Positions 23,882 to 28,740 of a stretch of 28,740 nt of DNA are shown piece by piece. This DNA comes from a virus: positions 1-28,740 of IMG/VR virus record IMGVR_UViG_3300005527_000221. One strand, 5' to 3'. Under the pieces are notes generated by a model. It saw only the letters and a program-made list of their open reading frames with translations. It had not been told where the DNA came from and did not search any database. Positions within the stretch are counted from its first letter, which is position 1, and each line of letters opens with the position of its first letter. Made by a program: the position numbers and the translations under genes.

Positions 23882-25465
23882 CTATTCAGAAAAATATTCC
23901 CATCTTATATTACCACAATCATATATACGGTAATATCCACGTTCAAACATTATTTCACGTTCAGATTTGTTTTTATCAAACCCTTGTTTAACCAAAACGT
24001 TTTTCTTGAAATTTAATCTATGGTATCTAATCGTATTATTAACGTACCAATAATTTGGTTGAGATGGTGTTGTTGGTTTAAACCCTAACAATTGATATAA
24101 TTCACCCGAAAACCACCTTCTATCAGAGTAAGAGATAACATTTTTAGGTTCATAGTTTTTTATAAAATATTTAAATAACTTAGATGCTGAACCAACAACG
24201 ATCGTATCTTTTTTATTACAAAATCTAATAAGTTCCCAATCTATAGTTTTACCAATACCATTTCGTCTACCAAAGGTCATTAATGAAACTAATTCGTCAC
24301 CATAGAATAAACCCAATTTGATTGTTGTGTTGACAGAACCTTGTATGTGATTATCCTCTAAAAAATCTTTATGTTGACCACTTGTTACTAATTTAATCCT
24401 ACAATTTCTGGCATATACCCTTTGGGTAATCAACCCTAATTTGTTTTTTATTATAGATAGTACCACATCTTTTTTATACAACCACTCGTCCTCAAATATA
24501 TGTATTAAATCCATTCCGTTTTTATCACACAATTCCGTCTTATTTAAATGATACTCAGTGTTAACAAAAAGTTCGTTATGCCAAAATAACCCATTGAATT
24601 CGATGGCGAGGTTAATTTGTGGTATTAAAATATCTAATTCTAACTTAGTACCAGGTATTTTGGTGTGTCTTAAATGTGCCACACCCCACTCATTTAATAT
24701 CTTAGATAACTCATCTTCATAAGAGGAAGAAAAGGACATACCAACAGGATTACAGTTAGTACAATTAACATATTTGTGTTTAACACGTTCTCTAAGTAAA
24801 CTTTGGGATATCTTATATTCGGTGTGACAATCGTCACACAAAATCTCCAATTCCGATAAATCTTCTGAAATATTTTTAATATTTAAATTAGGGTATCTTT
24901 CCTTAATTTTATTCTTTAATAAATCCCTATATTGTTTTGTTTTACAGAAATTATCTTCACCGTATTTATTTAAACACGTCTTCTTATATAAGTCAAAATT
25001 GTTATAATTTGTATTACCATATTTATCCAACTTGGTGGATAACATTTTTCCTACGTTATTATAGTTTTCATTACCGTATCTAACTGATTTAGTTTTTTTC
25101 TGCTTACCAACAAAATCTTTGTGTTGGGTGTAAAATTCAACACCGTGGTTTTCTAGGTTGGACTTTTTAATTTTATCTATTAATAAACCACTCTTGTTAG
25201 CACAATCCAACGAACAAAACTGATTGTAACCTCTATCGAACCTTTCCGAAAATTTAACCGTTGAACCACAGGATTCACAACAAGGTCTACCATCTAGTGC
25301 GTTGAAATAAACCCAAACCTTCTCTTTGAAAGAAGAATCTGTTGGTAATTTACTACCACAATAATCAATCACCGCTTGATATTCCTTTGGGTGGTTTTTA
25401 GAAAACCACGACTCTTTGGTCTTATGACCAGATTTATTGTCTGTTATAAAAAAAGAAAAGTCCAT
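23882..25465 (-). CDS. Free-standing homing endonuclease, EDxHD (Vsr-like) type
   Basis: With the ATG at 25465 the protein has 527 residues. It begins with a zinc finger (CCESC and CSLDC, C62/C63/C66/C84/C88), then three repeats with KYG-x-x-N (for example RYGNENYNN, KYGNTNYNN, KYGEDNF), a probable DNA-reading region. A second zinc ribbon follows (C210, C213, C235, C238). The nuclease domain starts at SSYEDELSKIL (E250) and continues with LELDILIPQINLAIEFNG (D278, E289), LFWHN (H296), YHLNKT (H306) and FEDEW. This agrees with the I-Bth0305I/Vsr-like family. It would cut alleles without the gene and spread by repair. It is inserted after the tail tube gene. An upstream TTG at 25501 or ATG at 25489 would place the promoter inside the coding region, so the later ATG is preferred. 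Confidence 0.82.
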   Translation of the reverse strand: MDFSFFITDNKSGHKTKESWFSKNHPKEYQAVIDYCGSKLPTDSSFKEKVWVYFNALDGRPCCESCGSTVKFSERFDRGYNQFCSLDCANKSGLLIDKIKKSNLENHGVEFYTQHKDFVGKQKKTKSVRYGNENYNNVGKMLSTKLDKYGNTNYNNFDLYKKTCLNKYGEDNFCKTKQYRDLLKNKIKERYPNLNIKNISEDLSELEILCDDCHTEYKISQSLLRERVKHKYVNCTNCNPVGMSFSSSYEDELSKILNEWGVAHLRHTKIPGTKLELDILIPQINLAIEFNGLFWHNELFVNTEYHLNKTELCDKNGMDLIHIFEDEWLYKKDVVLSIIKNKLGLITQRVYARNCRIKLVTSGQHKDFLEDNHIQGSVNTTIKLGLFYGDELVSLMTFGRRNGIGKTIDWELIRFCNKKDTIVVGSASKLFKYFIKNYEPKNVISYSDRRWFSGELYQLLGFKPTTPSQPNYWYVNNTIRYHRLNFKKNVLVKQGFDKNKSEREIMFERGYYRIYDCGNIRWEYFSE

Positions 25466-25470
25466 ATATA

Positions 25471-25501
25471 CAAATATATGAACTTTCATTTTGGTTGTCA
25501 A
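25471..25501 (-). promoter_or_regulatory. Host-type promoter of the homing endonuclease gene
   Basis: On the minus strand TTG (25501-25499) and TATATTTG (25478-25471) are 20 bases apart. The predicted transcription start is about six bases further, which is the ATG at 25465, so the mRNA may be leaderless. Confidence 0.55.
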
Positions 25502-25519
25502 GTATATGACAAATAATTT

Positions 25520-26008
25520 TTAGAATACGTGTATAGCTCTATCGAAACGTAAAGTTGCTGTAATTTCAGCTATATCATTAGCATCATAGGCCAAAGAACC
25601 GAAATCTACATCATTTAACATTGTACCTTGTAAAATCCATTTTTCTATAACAACACCTGTTGGATCTAGTAATTCTAATTCAACATCTTTCTTGTATCCA
25701 GCAGCGTATCCTTGTCTACCAGTTACGGATTCAGAATGAAGACGAACCCATTCCATTAAAGCTTGTGCCGCCGATGGACCAATAGGGTCACGGAATGTTA
25801 CACTTATAGTTTCCCAAGTAAATCTACCTGTTACAAAAGTAGATGTGTTTAAGAACTGAATTTCAGTTTCTTGTGACGTGTATTTAGGTCTTGAAGCTGC
25901 TTTAACAAACCATTCCTGAATACCTAGTGGTGATGGGAATCTTAATATAAATCTATTTTGTTTTTTTGGTTCGTATGGAACCGGCATTCTCATTAATAAA
26001 TCTGCCAT
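25520..26008 (-). CDS. Tail tube protein, gp19-like
   Basis: This 162-residue protein has the length of T4 gp19 (163 residues) and its typical segments: KKQNRFILRFPSPLGIQEWF, RPKYTSQETEIQFLNTSTFV, TWETISVTFRDPIGPSAAQA, MEWVRLHSESVTGRQGYAAG and the end ITATLRFDRAIHVF. It forms the hexameric rings of the inner tail tube around the DNA path. It starts 30 bases after a late-promoter-like motif, as expected for a protein made in large amounts. The usual neighbours (sheath, portal) are not in the window. Confidence 0.92.
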   Translation of the reverse strand: MADLLMRMPVPYEPKKQNRFILRFPSPLGIQEWFVKAASRPKYTSQETEIQFLNTSTFVTGRFTWETISVTFRDPIGPSAAQALMEWVRLHSESVTGRQGYAAGYKKDVELELLDPTGVVIEKWILQGTMLNDVDFGSLAYDANDIAEITATLRFDRAIHVF

Positions 26009-26038
26009 GGTATTTTATTTTTTAATGTGTTATCTTTT

Positions 26039-26050
26039 ATTATAAATATG
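26039..26050 (-). promoter_or_regulatory. Putative phage late promoter motif
   Basis: The minus strand reads CATATTTATAAT, 30 bases before the tail tube ATG, in the 57-base gap after the large upstream gene. No hairpin terminator is visible in that gap, so the two genes may also be read as one unit. Confidence 0.6.
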
Positions 26051-26065
26051 CTGAAATTTTATTTT

Positions 26066-28585
26066 TTATTTCATTAATTTTTTAATTCTACTTATTTCTT
26101 CTAGTAAGACTTTATTAGTAAAAATTTTAGATTCTTGTTGTGGTTTAGGTTCTTGTTTAGGTTTACTTTCTTTTTTACCACCGTCAGATGATAATTTACC
26201 TTGTTTTTTAAGTTTTGTCATATATTGGAACATTCCCATTAAGTCTGTGATGAAACTTATTATATGGTTTTTAAAGGTACTTTTAGCTTTAGCTTTCTTA
26301 CCCTTTCTTTCGACTAAATAAGATTCCTCCACACCAACCTTATTAATATTACCACCACCTAGTTTACCCATTTTCTCAACGGCACCACCTTCTTTATTGA
26401 AGGTTGTGACACCTTTAGCTACATCCTCTATTTTAGCACCTCTAAATCTACCTTTATAAACAATTTCAATAATATCATTAATGAAATCACCCATTGCCTC
26501 AACGTTCTGTTGGTTGTTAGGATCAACACTAAATGTTTTAACAAAATCTTTTGTCATTAGTGGGTTAGATTTTAATTTTTGTATAAACTTGTCTAGAACA
26601 TTATCACCAGTATTACCCATCTTATTAACCTTGTTTCTAATAACCTCTACTCTTCTTAGGAAGTTATCGAAAAAGGCCAACTTATTTTTATCTATACCTT
26701 TATTCTTTTCTAATATTTTTATAACTTGTGGGTCTTTTATGAATTTACCTTCGTTAATGACATCTTTGTTACTCATTATGTTTTCTGTTGATAATTGTTT
26801 TTTATTTACAGCCCTGGCAGGTTCGTTACCATACGTGTTATTAGGTTTTTTAAACACAACGAAAGCTGTACCAGGTTCTATACTATCTAATTTTTCATCA
26901 TCATTAGTACCGAATTTTTTATCATCACCAGCTTTATATTGGTTAGATAGTGAAACAACTTTAACAACATTTTTTTCACCTTTCTTATTAGTATAGAAAT
27001 ATTCTTTACCAACTTGAATATCACTGGTGTTTTCGACATCATCAGATGATTCCACACCACCTATTTTTCTATTGTTATATGTATATTTGAAAAACCCTAA
27101 TAAATCGTTGTATAAACCTTCTTTATCGTTCTTACCGTTACCACCTTCTTTCGTTGGATTTGGTTTAGGATCCGGTAATATTGGAACTGTTGTAGCTTCA
27201 CCCGCTTCTACAGGTTGTAATGATTGAAGTAAATCGTTAAGTGTTTTAGCTCTAGATTGTTTTAAACCTTTCATCCTCATAAGTTTAACTAAAGCACCTG
27301 TACCTATTAAAGCGATACCTATTGGGGCTAAAACAGAACCTATTGCCGCCACTTTAGCCGCAATAACTGTACCAGCACCTTTAACAACTGTTTTCTTAAC
27401 AACAGTTGTTATTGTTTTAGAAACAAAACTAGCCGACTTAGACACACCAAACAAGTTTCTACCTTGTTTCATATCACCAAAAGTTTCTGATTGAAACAAC
27501 TCACCTACACTTTTACCAGCGTTTTCACCACCAACTAATTGTTGGAGTTGTTTAACTTGTGTCATTGAATCACCGGCACCATTACCATCAAACATATGAC
27601 TAACATCTTCAGCACCAAACTTGTTAACAAATTCTGAAATATCAGCACCAGTTTTAAGGTCCTTACCCATTAGTTTACTTGCCCAATGAACAAAACCTTC
27701 AGAATCTGGATTACCACCATTAATTATTTCTGTTATTTTTTCAGTATCGGTTACATTGATATCACCACCAAAAATTTTAATGATAATTTCTTTAATGAAA
27801 TCAGTTTGTGCTAACCAACCTAATGCTCCTAAAGCCCCACCTAATCCAGCCAATACTAAAGGTAATTTATTTGATGCCAAACCTTCACCACCCATTCTTT
27901 TAGTATCGTAGGTTTTTTTACCGGCTTTAGATTGTAATTGTGTTCTAACATCTTCAGCCTCGTCCTCATTTATATCCTCTACTTCATCAGTTAAAAGTTC
28001 CTCATTACCATTTTCTTTATCTACTTTTTCTTCTTCAGAATCCATAACTGTATATGCGGCAGCTAAGTCGACATCTAAGAATTTTTGTACATATTCGGCT
28101 AAATCAGCTATAACTGAATTGGCCGCATCTGCCGGTAAAAATCCTTTTTCGTTAGGTTTTTTCTTAGTGGAAGCTACTATAGAATCATATACTGCCGCTA
28201 TTTCCATAACGGTTTTTAAGAATTGTTCACCTTTTTCGTTGTTAGGAAATTCAGGGTTTTCTTCTTTAATTTTAGTATCTAAAGCTTTAATAACCTCATT
28301 ACCTTTTTTATCTAATATAGCTTGTATTTTAGCCCCAGCCTCTTGGTCTATCTTACCTTTACCGAATATTTTACCACCTGCTTTGTAACGACCTAATTTA
28401 GCCAAACCATATTTAACCTTTTCCCAAAGACCTTCTTCTAGAACCATATATTCCGATTCTGATAATCTATTTTCAGTTAACATACGGTTACCTTTTAATA
28501 ATAGGTCACAGTTCTCCATCAACTCCTTTATTGTTTGTTGACGGTCCATTTCCATTGCTTTTTCAAACTCAGCTTTTGTAATCAT
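26066..28585 (-). CDS. Large putative virion protein with two hydrophobic segments
   Basis: With the ATG at 28585 the protein has 839 residues; an open frame extends further only through a TTG and lacks protein-like sequence. Residues 1-60 are helical and charged. A hydrophobic, glycine-rich helix lies at about 238-258 (LPLVLAGLGGALGALGWLAQ) and another at about 400-433 (VIAAKVAAIGSVLAPIGIAL). At about 490-505 GLYNDLLGFFKYTYNN repeats a motif of the 446-residue protein, followed by a similar SH3-like stretch (VGKEYFYTNKKGEKNVVKVV). The C-terminus is lysine- and proline-rich and ends LLEEISRIKKLMK. Soluble helical parts with hydrophobic helices recall proteins ejected with the phage DNA, but the family is unknown. 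A late-promoter-like motif lies 27 bases upstream. Confidence 0.75.
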   Translation of the reverse strand: MITKAEFEKAMEMDRQQTIKELMENCDLLLKGNRMLTENRLSESEYMVLEEGLWEKVKYGLAKLGRYKAGGKIFGKGKIDQEAGAKIQAILDKKGNEVIKALDTKIKEENPEFPNNEKGEQFLKTVMEIAAVYDSIVASTKKKPNEKGFLPADAANSVIADLAEYVQKFLDVDLAAAYTVMDSEEEKVDKENGNEELLTDEVEDINEDEAEDVRTQLQSKAGKKTYDTKRMGGEGLASNKLPLVLAGLGGALGALGWLAQTDFIKEIIIKIFGGDINVTDTEKITEIINGGNPDSEGFVHWASKLMGKDLKTGADISEFVNKFGAEDVSHMFDGNGAGDSMTQVKQLQQLVGGENAGKSVGELFQSETFGDMKQGRNLFGVSKSASFVSKTITTVVKKTVVKGAGTVIAAKVAAIGSVLAPIGIALIGTGALVKLMRMKGLKQSRAKTLNDLLQSLQPVEAGEATTVPILPDPKPNPTKEGGNGKNDKEGLYNDLLGFFKYTYNNRKIGGVESSDDVENTSDIQVGKEYFYTNKKGEKNVVKVVSLSNQYKAGDDKKFGTNDDEKLDSIEPGTAFVVFKKPNNTYGNEPARAVNKKQLSTENIMSNKDVINEGKFIKDPQVIKILEKNKGIDKNKLAFFDNFLRRVEVIRNKVNKMGNTGDNVLDKFIQKLKSNPLMTKDFVKTFSVDPNNQQNVEAMGDFINDIIEIVYKGRFRGAKIEDVAKGVTTFNKEGGAVEKMGKLGGGNINKVGVEESYLVERKGKKAKAKSTFKNHIISFITDLMGMFQYMTKLKKQGKLSSDGGKKESKPKQEPKPQQESKIFTNKVLLEEISRIKKLMK

Positions 28586-28612
28586 GTGTATATTTTTTTG
28601 ACAATTAATTTT

Positions 28613-28624
28613 ATTATAAATATC
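28613..28624 (-). promoter_or_regulatory. Putative late promoter motif in a divergent region
   Basis: The minus strand reads GATATTTATAAT exactly, 27 bases before the ATG at 28585. On the plus strand the same bases read ATTATAAATATC, containing the T4 late consensus TATAAATA about 30 bases before the ClpP-like gene. The site could serve either or both genes. Confidence 0.55.
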
Positions 28625-28650
28625 TTTACCTAAACAAAAATTAATAAAAT

Positions 28651-28740
28651 ATGACAGAATTTGAAAAATTTGCAATCAAAGACCAATATATTGGTTCCAA
28701 CACATTACATGCATACCAATCCTTTATGTCACAAATACCA
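28651..28740 (+). CDS. ClpP-like protease, N-terminal fragment
   Basis: The first 30 codons of a plus-strand gene run to the end of the window. The start MTEFEKFAIKDQYIGSNTLH resembles the N-terminus of Bacteroidota ClpP (pattern EFEKFA-K-x-GI-S, followed by a residue pair just before TPYIIEERQ), and the visible part ends IP where that family continues with the conserved core. ClpP is a serine peptidase of the S14 family that forms barrels with Clp ATPases; phage versions can serve as head-maturation proteases. The catalytic Ser, His and Asp lie outside the window, so the call rests on the N-terminus only. Confidence 0.5.
   Translation, partial: MTEFEKFAIKDQYIGSNTLHAYQSFMSQIP

Noticed and set aside
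25466-25501. Upstream TTG and ATG starts of the homing endonuclease
   Set aside because: They would put the promoter inside the coding region; the ATG at 25465 is a better start, though 25489 cannot be fully excluded.
28586-28675. Upstream extension of the 839-residue protein from a TTG
   Set aside because: The extension crosses the promoter motif and overlaps the start of the divergent ClpP-like gene; the ATG at 28585 gives a normal N-terminus.
1-28740. CRISPR array, tRNA genes, insertion sequences
   Set aside because: No spaced direct repeats, no cloverleaf with conserved arms and no transposase-like protein were seen on either strand by eye.

Overview
This window is a strongly AT-rich piece of a T4-like myovirus genome, almost certainly from a phage (or phage contig) of a Bacteroidota host. 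The phage assignment rests on a gp19-like tail tube, a gp26-like hub protein, a gp53-like wedge protein, a tape measure protein, two very large baseplate proteins, a gp32-type ssDNA-binding protein and a free-standing homing endonuclease. The host assignment rests on three sites that match the Bacteroidota promoter form (TTTG or TTG, 19-20 bases, TAnnTTTG), on A-rich leaders almost without Shine-Dalgarno sequences, on a DUF1573-like domain, and on a ClpP-like N-terminus that resembles Flavobacteria-type ClpP. Most of these calls come from motif recognition by eye; no database search was run.

Layout, read on the minus strand from the right end. A divergent region (about 28586-28650) separates a truncated plus-strand ClpP-like gene from a large putative structural protein (26066-28585). 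Then come the tail tube gene (25520-26008), a homing endonuclease with its own promoter (23882-25465), and a block of small genes (21487-23846): a secreted protein, a one-helix membrane protein with a coiled coil, a small protein, and two overlapping genes with a shared N-terminal motif. Inside this block a 213-base gap holds what looks like a plus-strand small RNA with its own host-type promoter and terminator. A plus-strand M20-like metallopeptidase with another host-type promoter (20465-21457) follows.

The main tail operon runs leftwards: gp26-like protein, small overlapping ORF, a 446-residue protein, tape measure protein, a 1481-residue baseplate protein with OmpA-like and DUF1573-like domains, the gp53-like protein, a 2213-residue hub protein ending in an M15 peptidase, and a lambda R-like endolysin. 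Four small or acidic proteins of unknown function come next, then gp32 and the first codons of the gene after it. There is no gene-free stretch over 300 bases.

Two classes of regulatory signal are visible. The motif GATATTTATAAT (sense strand) lies 4-30 bases before six minus-strand genes that head structural or late-looking operons; it is probably the phage's own late promoter. The host-type promoters serve the metallopeptidase, the homing endonuclease and the small RNA. Together the genes build and arm the tail: tube, tape measure, hub and wedges, with two separate peptidoglycan-cutting activities (M15 peptidase and lambda R-like transglycosylase).
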